DNA from: an uncultured Bacilli bacterium
Lineage (GTDB): Bacteria; Bacillota_I; Bacilli_A; RF39; UBA660
Direction of reading: 5' to 3'
Assembly (NCBI GenBank): GCA_947623645.1
Contig: CANQHK010000006.1
Coordinates: 1-24,532, forward strand
DNA: 24,532 nucleotides
Position numbers and translations under genes: made by a program. Position 1 is the stretch's first letter; every line of letters begins with the position of its first letter. Below, in pieces: positions 14,427 through 22,399 of the stretch. A model generated the notes under the pieces. It worked only from the letters and a program-made list of their open reading frames with translations, made no database searches and was not told where the DNA came from.

Positions 14427-15564
14427 TAACATCTTTCATAAAATTTCCCCAAAGTTTTAAAAATCCTAATCGATGAACATCCTCTGTTGTCGTAATTTCT
14501 TCTTCTCGAATCGTCTTACCATCTTGCTGAATCAAGAGTTTTCCTACTGTATCTCCTTTCTTAATGGGAAGTTTCAAAGAATTTAGCTTTATATTATAAG
14601 TATAATTTTGCGTATTTTGATTTTTCTTTAATAAAGTCGTAATATCCTTTTTAGGAGTAACCGAAACGGTCGATTTATCCGCTTTATTTATTGGAATTTC
14701 ATCAAGTACTTCATCTTTACTTTTCAAAGTTTGGATTTTATAATTGTTAAATCCGTAATCCAGTAAATTTGTCGTTTCACTATTTCGAATTGCTGCTGTT
14801 TCTTCTCCAAGTACAACTGCCAGTAATCGCATATTTTCTCGTTTCGCTGTAACTGCCATACAATATGCTGCTGCATCCGTATGCCCTGTTTTAAGCCCAT
14901 CTGCTCCATCATAGAAACGAACAAGTTTATTCGTATTGACCAACCAAAATTTATTCGGAGTATCTACTCTTAAATAATCTTCATAAACAGAAGAAAAATC
15001 TAAAATTTTAGGATGTTCTAAAAGTAAATGCCTAGCAATGGTCGCTAAATCATGGGCACTGGAGTAGTGATTTTCTACATCGAGCCCCGTAGAATTGACA
15101 AAATTAGTATGTGTAAGTCCCAACTCTTTTGCCTTTTGATTCATCATTTTTACAAATTCTTCTTCACTTCCAGCAATTTCTTCAGCAAGAGCAACCGTCG
15201 CATCATTGGCAGAAGCCATACTAACTCCTTTCATTAAATCCTCCACACTCATGACTTCGTTCGGCTGTAACCAAATTTGACTTCCACCAAACCCAGCTGC
15301 ATTACTACTAACTTGAACTTTATCATCCCATTTGATTTTTCCATCTTCAACAGCTTCTAAAATCAAGATTTGACTCATCATTTTTGTCATCGAAGCAACT
15401 GCAACTTGCTCATCAATCGCTTTTTCAAACAAAATTTCTCCCGTTGAAACTTCCATGAGTAGACCACTTTTAGCTCCTGGTATTAATGCATCTTCAGCAA
15501 CCACTCGCGATGGAAAAAATAAACCAAAAGAAAGAATTGCAATCATAAATAACAACTTTTTCAT
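14410..15564 (-). CDS. dacA: Penicillin-binding D-alanyl-D-alanine carboxypeptidase (DacA/PBP5 family), 384 aa
   Basis: Extracellular serine peptidase (S11) that removes the terminal D-Ala from peptidoglycan pentapeptides. Signal peptide residues 1-23 (cleavage after VVA). The active-site motifs are SMTK (58-61, nucleophile Ser58), SAN (118-120) and KTG (225-227, in ADGLKTGHTD). A PBP5-type beta-rich C-terminal domain starts at about 270 and ends in an amphipathic tail (KLWGNFMKDVITGIH), likely the membrane anchor. The start is the ATG at 15562-15564 after GAGGTG; the upstream in-frame GTG lies in that ribosome site. The 3' end overlaps the convergent sortase gene, and no terminator is visible between them. 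Confidence 0.95.
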   Translation of the reverse strand: MKKLLFMIAILSFGLFFPSRVVAEDALIPGAKSGLLMEVSTGEILFEKAIDEQVAVASMTKMMSQILILEAVEDGKIKWDDKVQVSSNAAGFGGSQIWLQPNEVMSVEDLMKGVSMASANDATVALAEEIAGSEEEFVKMMNQKAKELGLTHTNFVNSTGLDVENHYSSAHDLATIARHLLLEHPKILDFSSVYEDYLRVDTPNKFWLVNTNKLVRFYDGADGLKTGHTDAAAYCMAVTAKRENMRLLAVVLGEETAAIRNSETTNLLDYGFNNYKIQTLKSKDEVLDEIPINKADKSTVSVTPKKDITTLLKKNQNTQNYTYNIKLNSLKLPIKKGDTVGKLLIQQDGKTIREEEITTTEDVHRLGFLKLWGNFMKDVITGIH

Positions 15565-15600
15565 AAAACACCTCACTAAAATATATTCTAAAAAATCAAG

Positions 15601-15649
15601 AGTATACTTTTAAAAAATTGTGATATTTAAAGAGCTTCGTCGATATGAT
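15601..15649. promoter_or_regulatory. Divergent -10 boxes for dacA and the vanY-type gene
   Basis: Minus-strand TATACT (15601-15606) faces dacA and plus-strand TATGAT (15644-15649) faces the M15 peptidase gene. Both lack a good -35, so assignment is tentative. Confidence 0.35.
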
Positions 15650-15666
15650 AAACTAGGGTGAGAAAA

Positions 15667-16473
15667 TTGAAAAAAGTTGTATTAGCAGGAAGTTTAATTA
15701 TTTTATTCTTTTTATTAATGTTGTTGTTTCCGAAAAAAGATGAAATGCAAAGTACAATGGCAAAAGATAAAAATACCTACCCGTTTTATAAGGCGGAAAA
15801 TAAAGAACGGTATTTAAAATATCAAAATCAACATCCAGAATTAGAAGAAATCGATGTTATTACAAGAGTAAATCTAAATCTCGATCAACCATTCTATACC
15901 AATACGAAAGAAGCTGATAATTTGCAATCCTCTTCTCTTCTGGTTAGTAAATATCGTTATTTAAAAGAAGACTACATTCCAAAAGATTTAGAAGAAATCT
16001 CGTCCTGTGTAGAAGGAACTAGACTGTTAGTAAAAGATGCTAGAATTCATTTTGAAAAGTTATGTGAAAGTGCTACAAAAGAAAATATGAAAATTCGAGC
16101 AATTTCTAGTTATCGATCTTACGCTTATCAAAAAAAATTATATAATAATTATGTTCAAAAAGATGGCGTAGAATTAGCAGATACTTATTCTGCAAGACCT
16201 GGATTTTCAGAACATCAAACAGGACTCGTCGTAGATATCGATAACTATAAAACGGACTACAACCATTTTGAAACAACGAAGGAATTTACTTGGATGCAAG
16301 AAAATGCCTATAAATATGGCTTTATTCTAAGATATCCAAAAGGAAAAGAAGAAATCACTGGTTATGATTATGAAGCCTGGCATTATCGCTACGTTGGAGT
16401 AGATATTGCAACAGCCATTCATAATACCAATTTAACTTTGGATGAATACTATGTAAGATTTTTAGAAAAATAA
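15667..16473 (+). CDS. VanY/DacB-type zinc D-alanyl-D-alanine carboxypeptidase (M15B), 268 aa
   Basis: Membrane-anchored metallopeptidase that trims the terminal D-Ala of stem peptides. An N-terminal hydrophobic helix (about 5-22) precedes a linker, and the M15B domain spans about 90-268. Motifs: SSYRSYAYQKKLY (147-159); SARPGFSEHQTGLVVDID (175-192) with zinc ligands His183 and Asp190; and EAWHYRYVG (236-244) with catalytic Glu236 and zinc ligand His239. The frame opens at GTG 15658, but AGGGTG itself looks like the ribosome site for the TTG at 15667, so the TTG is preferred. Vancomycin resistance is not implied: there are no vanHAX neighbours, and this is likely housekeeping wall maturation together with DacA. 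Confidence 0.92.
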   Translation: MKKVVLAGSLIILFFLLMLLFPKKDEMQSTMAKDKNTYPFYKAENKERYLKYQNQHPELEEIDVITRVNLNLDQPFYTNTKEADNLQSSSLLVSKYRYLKEDYIPKDLEEISSCVEGTRLLVKDARIHFEKLCESATKENMKIRAISSYRSYAYQKKLYNNYVQKDGVELADTYSARPGFSEHQTGLVVDIDNYKTDYNHFETTKEFTWMQENAYKYGFILRYPKGKEEITGYDYEAWHYRYVGVDIATAIHNTNLTLDEYYVRFLEK

Positions 16474-16477
16474 AGAA

Positions 16478-16512
16478 TCACGAACTGTATAATAACAATC
16501 CGTGACTTTTTT
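16478..16512. terminator. Terminator after the vanY-type gene
   Basis: TCACG (16478-16482) pairs with CGTGA (16501-16505) across an 18-nt loop, followed on the plus strand by CTTTTTT. It may also serve the convergent pdp gene, with a poorer T run on that side. Confidence 0.6.
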
Positions 16513-17758
16513 ATAAAATTTCATCTTCTTGAAAAGTATAATAATTGGTAATATCTTCTGGAATCGGTGCAGATCCTTCTTTTAGATAAAGTGTACAAAG
16601 AAGATCTCCTACTTGAACATCATCGCCAATTTTTTTATTTAAGACAATTCCAACACTTGAATCGACACGATCCTCTATTTGCACACGTCCTCCCCCTAAA
16701 TCGAGAGATAATTTACCAAATTTTCGAGCATCCATATGGATAATATGTCCCTTTTTTGTGGATAAAACTTTTTGAACGTTCTGGCTAAATGGAAGGCGCG
16801 TTAAATCTCCCCCTTGAGCTTTTACCATTTCTTCAAATTTTTGATATGCTTTTCCAGTTTTCAAAACATCTTCAACTAGATAAAGTGCCTCTTGCATACC
16901 AATATTCTTCCCCATCGAAACCATCTTAGCAGCGGTTGATTTACAAAGAGCAACGAGATAATTATCTTCTTCATTTTTTAAAATTTTGATAACTTCCATA
17001 ATCTCTAAAGCATTTCCAATCGCTATTCCAAGAGGAATATCCATATAAGTAATCATGGTTTCTACCGTTCTATGATATCGTTTTCCTATTTCTTTCATTA
17101 AACGACTAATTTCAAGTGCTTCCTCTTTCGTTTTTAAAAGAGCACCACTTCCAACTTTGACATCAATGACAATATTGGAAGCACCACAGGCAATTTTTTT
17201 ACTCATAATACTAGAAGCAATTAAAGGAATCGATTCAACGGTTCCAGTAACATCTCGAAGTGCATAAATCTTTTTATCTAACGGTGCTAAATTTGCTGTT
17301 TGACTAGTAACGGCAAATCCTACTTCATCGACTTGTTTTAAAAATTCTTCTTTTCCTAAATTGACCCGAAATCCTGGAATACTTTCCAATTTATCAATCG
17401 TACCACCAGTATAACCTAAACCTCTTCCACTCATTTTCGGTACCTTTAATCCCAGAGATGCAACAATAGGTCCGACCACCAGCGTTGTTTTATCTCCAAT
17501 TCCACCTGTTGAATGTTTATCAACAGTTACTCCATGAATACCTGATAAATCTAAAATTTCTCCACTGGCAATAAAAATATCTGTCAAATCAAAAATCTCT
17601 TCATCTTTCATTCCTTGAATACAAATAGCCATTAACAAACTACTCATTTGATAATCTGGAATTTTTCCCTTTAAGTATCCCAAAAAAGCAGTTTCCAATT
17701 CTTGTTTCGAAAGAACTTCTCCCTTTCTTTTTTTATCAATAATATCTAAAACATTCAT
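16511..17758 (-). CDS. pdp: Pyrimidine-nucleoside phosphorylase
   Basis: Cytoplasmic enzyme that splits uridine, thymidine or deoxyuridine with phosphate to the base and (deoxy)ribose 1-phosphate, in nucleoside salvage. The 415 residues are slightly shorter than the usual 430-440. The N-terminal helical domain (MNVLDIIDKKRKGEVLSKQE) is followed by the phosphate-binding DKHSTGGIGDK (80-90) and the family signature SGRGLGYTGGTIDKLE (109-124). A C-terminal domain from about 345 includes LDLGGGRVQIEDRVD. A monomer-type DeoA cannot be excluded, but Bacillota enzymes of this group are normally Pdp. The ATG follows AGAGGTG. It is monocistronic with its own strong promoter. No deoC or cdd neighbour is present, unlike many salvage operons. 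Confidence 0.93.
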   Translation of the reverse strand: MNVLDIIDKKRKGEVLSKQELETAFLGYLKGKIPDYQMSSLLMAICIQGMKDEEIFDLTDIFIASGEILDLSGIHGVTVDKHSTGGIGDKTTLVVGPIVASLGLKVPKMSGRGLGYTGGTIDKLESIPGFRVNLGKEEFLKQVDEVGFAVTSQTANLAPLDKKIYALRDVTGTVESIPLIASSIMSKKIACGASNIVIDVKVGSGALLKTKEEALEISRLMKEIGKRYHRTVETMITYMDIPLGIAIGNALEIMEVIKILKNEEDNYLVALCKSTAAKMVSMGKNIGMQEALYLVEDVLKTGKAYQKFEEMVKAQGGDLTRLPFSQNVQKVLSTKKGHIIHMDARKFGKLSLDLGGGRVQIEDRVDSSVGIVLNKKIGDDVQVGDLLCTLYLKEGSAPIPEDITNYYTFQEDEIL

Positions 17759-17781
17759 CTAGACACCTCTATTCTATCAAT

Positions 17782-17810
17782 ATTATACCTTAAGAAAAAG
17801 ACAATCGCAA
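17782..17810 (-). promoter_or_regulatory. sigma-A promoter of pdp
   Basis: Minus-strand -35 TTGCGA (17805-17810), exactly 17 bp, -10 TATAAT (17782-17787). The -35 is embedded in the terminator hairpin of the upstream XRE gene. Confidence 0.8.
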
Positions 17811-17816
17811 GCGATT
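17792..17816 (-). terminator. Short intrinsic terminator of the XRE regulator gene
   Basis: On the minus strand AATCG-CTTG-CGATT (17803-17816) is followed by GTCTTTTTCTT. The stem is only 5 bp and starts in the stop codon, so it is probably inefficient. Confidence 0.5.
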
Positions 17817-18171
17817 ATCTTATCTTTTGGGCCATTATTTTTAAAACTGCATTTGGATTTGTAAGAACTTTTTCATAAAGTTTTTTGTGTCTTCTCAAAC
17901 CACGCATAAACTGAATTTCTTCTTTTGAAAAATTAATTCCATAAGCATCATCTTGTTCTGCAACAGCATAACCATCTTGACCTAATAAATAACTAAAATC
18001 AACATTTAAGGCATTTGCTAAATCTACAAGTGTATCTAGTGTTGGAGTTCTTGTTCCTTTTTCATAGCAACATACACTGACTTTGGTAACACCTACCATT
18101 GCACCAAGTTCTGCTTGCGTAAGTCCTGCTTCTATTCTTGTTTCTTTTAATCTCTTGCTAAACAATAGCAT
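17815..18171 (-). CDS. XRE-family helix-turn-helix transcriptional regulator (118 aa)
   Basis: DNA-binding protein of the Cro/CI (HTH_3) type. Residues about 6-64 form the HTH domain: LKETRIEAGLTQAELGAMVG, then VTKVSVCCYEKGTRTPTLDT as the recognition part, then NVDFSYLLG. The last 50 residues (GINFSKEEIQFMRGLRRHKK and on) are a helical tail of unknown role that may mediate dimerisation. The ATG follows GAGGTGATGAAAG, and a TATAAT lies 34 bp upstream. The AGTTAACT palindrome between that box and the start may be an autoregulatory site (inference). It is transcribed alone; neighbours pdp and ssb do not reveal its target. Confidence 0.85.
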   Translation of the reverse strand: MLLFSKRLKETRIEAGLTQAELGAMVGVTKVSVCCYEKGTRTPTLDTLVDLANALNVDFSYLLGQDGYAVAEQDDAYGINFSKEEIQFMRGLRRHKKLYEKVLTNPNAVLKIMAQKIR

Positions 18172-18204
18172 CTTTCATCACCTCAATTACAATTAGTTAA
18201 CTTC

Positions 18205-18210
18205 ATTATA
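18205..18210 (-). promoter_or_regulatory. -10 box of the XRE regulator, with adjacent palindrome
   Basis: Minus-strand TATAAT (18205-18210) with a weak -35. The 8-bp palindrome AGTTAACT (18194-18201) lies just downstream, where a repressor could block initiation. Confidence 0.5.
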
Positions 18211-18264
18211 CCTTTAATCTTTTAAAAAGTATAGAAAAATTTTATAAAAAAACAAAATTTAGAA

Positions 18265-18585
18265 TTATTTTACACTAGAAATAAAGGTTACTCTTTCCCC
18301 AATTACTTCTAGGACATAATGCTTTTCGCCATCTTTTTCATAGACATGACTTTGCAAACGACCACGAACAGAAATGATGTCACCTTTTTTACAGTGCTTT
18401 ACAGTGTTGGTTGCGACCATGTCCCATAAGGTACAATCAATAAAATCGGTTTCGTATTCACCGTTTATATTTTTAAAACTTCTTGTAACTGCAACGGTAA
18501 TCCATGCCATTTTTTTATTGTTTTCTGTTTCACGCAATTCTGGTGTACGAACGAGTCGACCAACAAAACCCACCTGATTCATCAT
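18265..18585 (-). CDS. ssb: Short single-stranded DNA-binding protein (OB fold only)
   Basis: Bacterial SSB of about 106 residues. The OB fold is complete: NQVGFVGRLVRTPELRET at the start, MAWITVAVTRSFKN, then YETDFIDCTLWDMVATN, KKGDIISVRGRLQSHVYEKD and the final VLEVIGERVTFIS strand. It stops right after the fold: there is no Gly/Gln-rich linker and no acidic DDDIPF-type tip, which in housekeeping SSB recruits partner proteins. That size and form are like B. subtilis SsbB, the competence-linked paralogue. Three consecutive ATGs (18588, 18585, 18582) follow AAAGGAGG; the middle one has the best spacing. The frame upstream to 18621 is not needed. Monocistronic. Confidence 0.9.
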   Translation of the reverse strand: MMNQVGFVGRLVRTPELRETENNKKMAWITVAVTRSFKNINGEYETDFIDCTLWDMVATNTVKHCKKGDIISVRGRLQSHVYEKDGEKHYVLEVIGERVTFISSVK

Positions 18586-18683
18586 CATATTCCTCCTTTC
18601 AAAAACCACCTTAACATACAATTAAAAATAACGCAAAACAGTAATTTCGCCATTTTTCCCTAGGAAATTTCCGGTATTTTCTA

Positions 18684-18720
18684 AAACAAAAAAGACGATT
18701 TTCTCTAAGGAAAAATCGCC
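18684..18720 (-). terminator. Intrinsic terminator of the suf operon
   Basis: On the minus strand, a stem with GGCGATTTT against AAAATCGTC (one G-T pair) is followed by TTTTTTGTTTT. It lies 12 bp after the sufB stop. Confidence 0.9.
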
Positions 18721-18731
18721 ATTTTACTAAT

Positions 18732-20039
18732 TTATAAATTTTTTTTCAATAATTGATTTAATTCCACTGCATATTCCATTGGTAATTCCTCTCGGAACTT
18801 CTCAATAAAACCTAAAACAATGAGTTCTGTCGCCTTTTCTTTGGAGAGTCCTCGACTCATTAAATAGAATAAATTTTCATCACTAACCCGAGAAACAGTC
18901 GCTTCATGTTCTAAAAAACTAGAATCATTTTCCACAATATTGGTAGGAATTGTATCACTTTTAGACAAATCATCGAGAATAAGCGTATCACATTTTACAA
19001 AAGCTTCACTATTTTCAGCATTCTTTCCAATATCAACTTTTCCACGATACGTTGCATTTCCACCATTTCGAGCAATACTCTTCGATAAAATTGTACTTTT
19101 TGTATTTTTTCCCAAATGAATCATTCTACTACCTGTATCTTGTTGCTGATTCGAAGAAGCAACACTAATGGTGATACAAGTCCCACGAGAACGATCTCCT
19201 TTTAATATACAAGCTGGATACTTCATGTTGGATAAGGCTCCAACATTTCCGTCAATCCATTCCATTTCTCCATCTTCTTCAACAAGAGCTCTTTTCGTAA
19301 CCAAATTGTTAACATTAGGCGCCCAATTTTGAATCGTCGTATAACGACACTTACTTCCCTTTCCAACATAGATTTCCACCACTGCTGCATGAAGACTTTC
19401 TGTTGAATATGTTGGAGCAGTACAACCTTCGATATAATGAAGATCACTGTCATCGTCGACAATAATTAAAGTTCTCTCAAATTGACCCATATTTTCACGA
19501 TTGATTCGAAAGTAACTTTGAAGAGGACGGTCAAGTTTTGTATGAGGTGGGATATAAATAAAACTTCCACCACTAAAAACCGTTGAATTTAAAGCCGAAA
19601 ATTTGTTATCCGCATAAGGCACAATCTTTCCAAAATAACGTTTGGCAATATCGGGATAGTTTCGAAGTCCCTCTTCGATAGAAGTAAAAATAACGTTCTT
19701 TTTCTTTAACTCCTCAATCATATTATGGTAAATGACTTCACTTTCATATTGAACTCCCATACCATCCATGTATTTTTCACTTTCTAAAACACCTAAATTG
19801 GTAAACTCATCTCGAATGCTTTCCCCAATATTTTTCCAATTATTCGTTAGTTTATCATCACTATTTCGATAATAAATAATCGAATCAAAATCAATTTTTA
19901 AAGAAGGCCCAAAAGATGGCATTGGAAGACGCAAAAAGGCTTCATAACTTTTCTTTCGAAAATCAAGAATCCAATCATCTTCTTTTTTAATACGTGAAAT
20001 TTTTTCAATGTTTTTTGGATTTAATCCACGAATTTCCAT
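18732..20039 (-). CDS. sufB: Fe-S cluster assembly scaffold SufB
   Basis: Core subunit of the SufBC2D scaffold, where sulfur and iron are assembled into Fe-S clusters. The 435 residues are slightly below the usual 465. An N-terminal helical part (LNPKNIEKISRIKKEDDWIL) is followed by the right-handed beta-helix core and the C-terminal helical domain. Conserved marks: SGGSFIYIPPHTKLDRPLQS (about 157-176), HYIEGCTAP (about 202-210), SSNQQQDTGSRMIHLG (about 295-310), FVKCDTLILDD with the scaffold Cys, and SSFLEHEATVSRVSDENLFYL. The ATG at 20037-20039 follows GGTGAT, 15 bp after sufU. As last gene of sufCDSUB it directly precedes the operon terminator. Confidence 0.97.
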   Translation of the reverse strand: MEIRGLNPKNIEKISRIKKEDDWILDFRKKSYEAFLRLPMPSFGPSLKIDFDSIIYYRNSDDKLTNNWKNIGESIRDEFTNLGVLESEKYMDGMGVQYESEVIYHNMIEELKKKNVIFTSIEEGLRNYPDIAKRYFGKIVPYADNKFSALNSTVFSGGSFIYIPPHTKLDRPLQSYFRINRENMGQFERTLIIVDDDSDLHYIEGCTAPTYSTESLHAAVVEIYVGKGSKCRYTTIQNWAPNVNNLVTKRALVEEDGEMEWIDGNVGALSNMKYPACILKGDRSRGTCITISVASSNQQQDTGSRMIHLGKNTKSTILSKSIARNGGNATYRGKVDIGKNAENSEAFVKCDTLILDDLSKSDTIPTNIVENDSSFLEHEATVSRVSDENLFYLMSRGLSKEKATELIVLGFIEKFREELPMEYAVELNQLLKKNL

Positions 20040-20054
20040 GGTATCACCATCTTT

Positions 20055-20483
20055 CTACAAATTCAACTGCTTAAAGACTTTCTTTAAAGATTCAAAGGGA
20101 AGAAGGGCACATTTTTTTCGATTGGGTTGTAAATAAATTTCATCATAGACGTTTAACTCCTGTAAAAGATCAGCGTCATATTCTCTCTCATCAATCATCG
20201 CTTCATAATTTTCTAAAATCTTTTTAGCTTCTTCCACCGTTTTTCCAATTAAACTTCGAATCATAATCGAAGTCGCACTGGTTGAAATAGCACAGGCTTC
20301 CCCATCAAAATGAATATCCACAAGAACACCATCTTGAATTTTATATTGAATATCCAAATTATCAATACAACTTTCATTATTACTATTTACAACAACGTAA
20401 TCTGAATCGTTTTCAACAAGTCCCCTATTTTTTGGATTTTGGTAATTATCTAATATAATTTCTCTACGAATATTTGCATCCAT
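20055..20483 (-). CDS. sufU: Zinc-dependent sulfurtransferase SufU
   Basis: Accepts persulfide sulfur from SufS and passes it to the SufBCD scaffold, through a zinc-centred Cys swap. 142 residues, typical size. The zinc ligands are all in place: Cys39 and Asp41 (SCID), Cys64 (GEACAIS) and Cys125 (RKKCALLPF). The usual CGD motif reads CID, and the common W after the last Cys motif is PF, both mild departures. Start MDANIRREIILDNYQNPKN is standard. The ATG follows AGGTG, 15 bp after the sufS stop. No IscU-type features (no LPPVK) are present, in line with a Gram-positive SUF pathway. Confidence 0.96.
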   Translation of the reverse strand: MDANIRREIILDNYQNPKNRGLVENDSDYVVVNSNNESCIDNLDIQYKIQDGVLVDIHFDGEACAISTSATSIMIRSLIGKTVEEAKKILENYEAMIDEREYDADLLQELNVYDEIYLQPNRKKCALLPFESLKKVFKQLNL

Positions 20484-20498
20484 TTTAACACCTGATTT

Positions 20499-21695
20499 CT
20501 ATAAAATAACTTTAAAAATATCTTCTGATTTTTTTAATACTTCAATAAGCTGATCAATTTCTTCTTTGGTATTATAAAAATATAAACTAATACGACAAGT
20601 ATTTGCAACATGCAATTCATCTTTTAAAATTTTAGCACAATGGTTTCCTGCCCGAACACAAATATGATAATGATTTAAATAGATCGCTGTATCTTGCGCA
20701 AAGACATCTTTTAAATTGAAGGCAATGTTACTAGATTCGATATCTTGATTATAAATAATGACATTGGGAATTTCCGATAATCGATTCAACAAGTATTTTC
20801 GAAGTTCTGCTTCATACTTTTGAATGATTTCCATTCCAATTTCTAAAAGATAATCGATGGCACTTCCTAGTCCAATGACTCCGGCAATATTGGGCGTACC
20901 GGCTTCAAACCTACTAGGAATCGATTTTAATTCATACTCTCCATCTGCTAAAAAACTAGCATTCATTCCTCCCCCTAAAGTAGTGGGTTCTAATTTTTCT
21001 AAAAGGTCATACCGTCCATACAAAACTCCAACTCCAGTAGGTCCCAACATCTTATGAGCAGAAAAAGCTAAAAAATCGATATGATCTTTCAAAACATCCA
21101 CAACCCGGTGAGGAACACTTTGAGCTCCATCAACAACAAAAAGAATTCCTTTTTCCTGACAAATCTCTCCAATTTCATGAACAGGTCGAACATCTCCTAA
21201 AACATTGGTAACATGAGCAATCGAAATAACCTTTGTCTTATCCGTAATACTTTTTAAAACATTTTCTATAGAAACTTCATTCTTTTCAGGTAAAGGAATA
21301 TAACGAATGACAATTCCTATTTCTTCAGCAAGCCTCATCCAAGGTAAAATATTGGAAGCATGCTCTGCTTTTGTAAGCAATACTTCATCACCCTCAGATA
21401 AATAATTTTTCATAAAACCAAAGACAATTCGATTCAAAGAATCTGTTGCACCTGCTGTAAAAACGATTTCCTCTTTCTTTTCAGAGTGAATTAATTTTTG
21501 AACTTTTTCCCGTACCTTTTCATATTCTGTATCTACCTTTAAACTGTTTTCATAATCTCCTCGATGGGCATTTGCTGTATACTTAGTATAATAATCAACA
21601 ACTGAATCAACTACTTGCTTTGGCTTCATCGTCGTTGCACCATTATCGAAATAAATAACTCCTGTATTAAAAATTTCAAAATCTTCTCGGTTCAT
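20499..21695 (-). CDS. sufS: Group II cysteine desulfurase SufS
   Basis: PLP-dependent enzyme that extracts sulfur from cysteine as a persulfide. 398 residues. The PLP lysine is Lys215 in FSAHKMLGPTGVG; VVDGAQSVPH (188-197) provides the cofactor Asp; and the active-site Cys is Cys353 in RAGNHCAKIL (commonly RAGHHC). N-terminal YFDNGATTMKP is typical. The ATG at 21693-21695 lies 5 bp after sufD, and its AGGTGA ribosome site contains the sufD stop codon. SufU, encoded next, is its dedicated acceptor. Confidence 0.97.
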   Translation of the reverse strand: MNREDFEIFNTGVIYFDNGATTMKPKQVVDSVVDYYTKYTANAHRGDYENSLKVDTEYEKVREKVQKLIHSEKKEEIVFTAGATDSLNRIVFGFMKNYLSEGDEVLLTKAEHASNILPWMRLAEEIGIVIRYIPLPEKNEVSIENVLKSITDKTKVISIAHVTNVLGDVRPVHEIGEICQEKGILFVVDGAQSVPHRVVDVLKDHIDFLAFSAHKMLGPTGVGVLYGRYDLLEKLEPTTLGGGMNASFLADGEYELKSIPSRFEAGTPNIAGVIGLGSAIDYLLEIGMEIIQKYEAELRKYLLNRLSEIPNVIIYNQDIESSNIAFNLKDVFAQDTAIYLNHYHICVRAGNHCAKILKDELHVANTCRISLYFYNTKEEIDQLIEVLKKSEDIFKVIL

Positions 21696-21700
21696 CTATT

Positions 21701-22399
21701 TCACCTCCCCATTTTTTGAATCATTTCTGTAAATTGAGTAAGATGCTCATCATCTACATTCATATTTCCTAAAAGCATTGACTTCGTTAGTAAAAAATAA
21801 ACATCTTGTTCTTGAATTCCTCGCATTCTACAGTAAAACATTTTTTCTTTCGAAAATTTAGAAATATATGCAGAATGTTCAGCAAAACAATCAAACTCAT
21901 CAATCCACAAATTTGGTAAAATTTTCCCTTTTCCATTTTTTAGTAACGTAATTCTATTGTCTTGCGTCAAATGACAAGAAACACATCCTTTCGGTACAGA
22001 AGCATCCACACTTAAAGAAGCAAGTTCCTCACCATAGTTTACAATAGCATTATGAATCCTACTAGAAGTATGAGAGGATTGATGATAAACTTCTACTTTA
22101 AGTCCACACTTGCTACTTGCTAACATACTGTAGACAAAATCAACAGATGCTCCCTCCCCTTCTAAAAAAATTTGAATTTTAGAATTTATATTTTGTAAAA
22201 AACTTTGATATTCAAAACGAGATTCTTTGGAAAGATGAATGGTTACATTTTGACTTTTAGAAGAAGCAAGGGCAAGAAGTTTACAAGAAGTATAAGGTGC
22301 AAGCACAATTTCAACAGCATCTTCTCCTACTACAAGTTCATAAGAGTCCTCTTTCTCTATATAAATTTGTGGCTTCAATAATAGTTTATTCATAAACAT
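21701..22399 (-). CDS. sufD: SufD-like Fe-S assembly protein, strongly shortened (about 232 aa)
   Basis: Position between sufC and sufS and the beta-helix pattern identify it as the SufD subunit of SufBC2D, but it has about 230 residues against the usual 400-440. The N-terminal helical domain and part of the beta-helix are absent. What remains runs from LVVGEDAVEIVLAPYTSCK through ITIHL-type strands to the C-terminal SufD region (CFAEHSAYISKFSKEKMFYC, then MRGIQEQDVYFLLTKSMLL), keeping the His that corresponds to the functionally important SHGATVG-like site. The frame is intact, so this is not a recent frameshift. The start is uncertain: GTG 22408, ATG 22402, 22399 or 22393 are possible; 22399 has the best ribosome site (GAGTGG). 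It overlaps the sufC end. Confidence 0.82.
   Translation of the reverse strand: MFMNKLLLKPQIYIEKEDSYELVVGEDAVEIVLAPYTSCKLLALASSKSQNVTIHLSKESRFEYQSFLQNINSKIQIFLEGEGASVDFVYSMLASSKCGLKVEVYHQSSHTSSRIHNAIVNYGEELASLSVDASVPKGCVSCHLTQDNRITLLKNGKGKILPNLWIDEFDCFAEHSAYISKFSKEKMFYCRMRGIQEQDVYFLLTKSMLLGNMNVDDEHLTQFTEMIQKMGR

Noticed and set aside
15667..16473. Vancomycin-resistance cassette suggested by the VanY-type gene
   Set aside because: No vanR/S/H/A/X genes nearby; M15B carboxypeptidases are common housekeeping enzymes.
18648..18680. Palindromes GGAAATTTCC and TTTCC-CTA-GGAAA upstream of ssb as an operator
   Set aside because: Short AT-rich dyads with no recognised regulator and no clear position relative to a promoter; could be chance.
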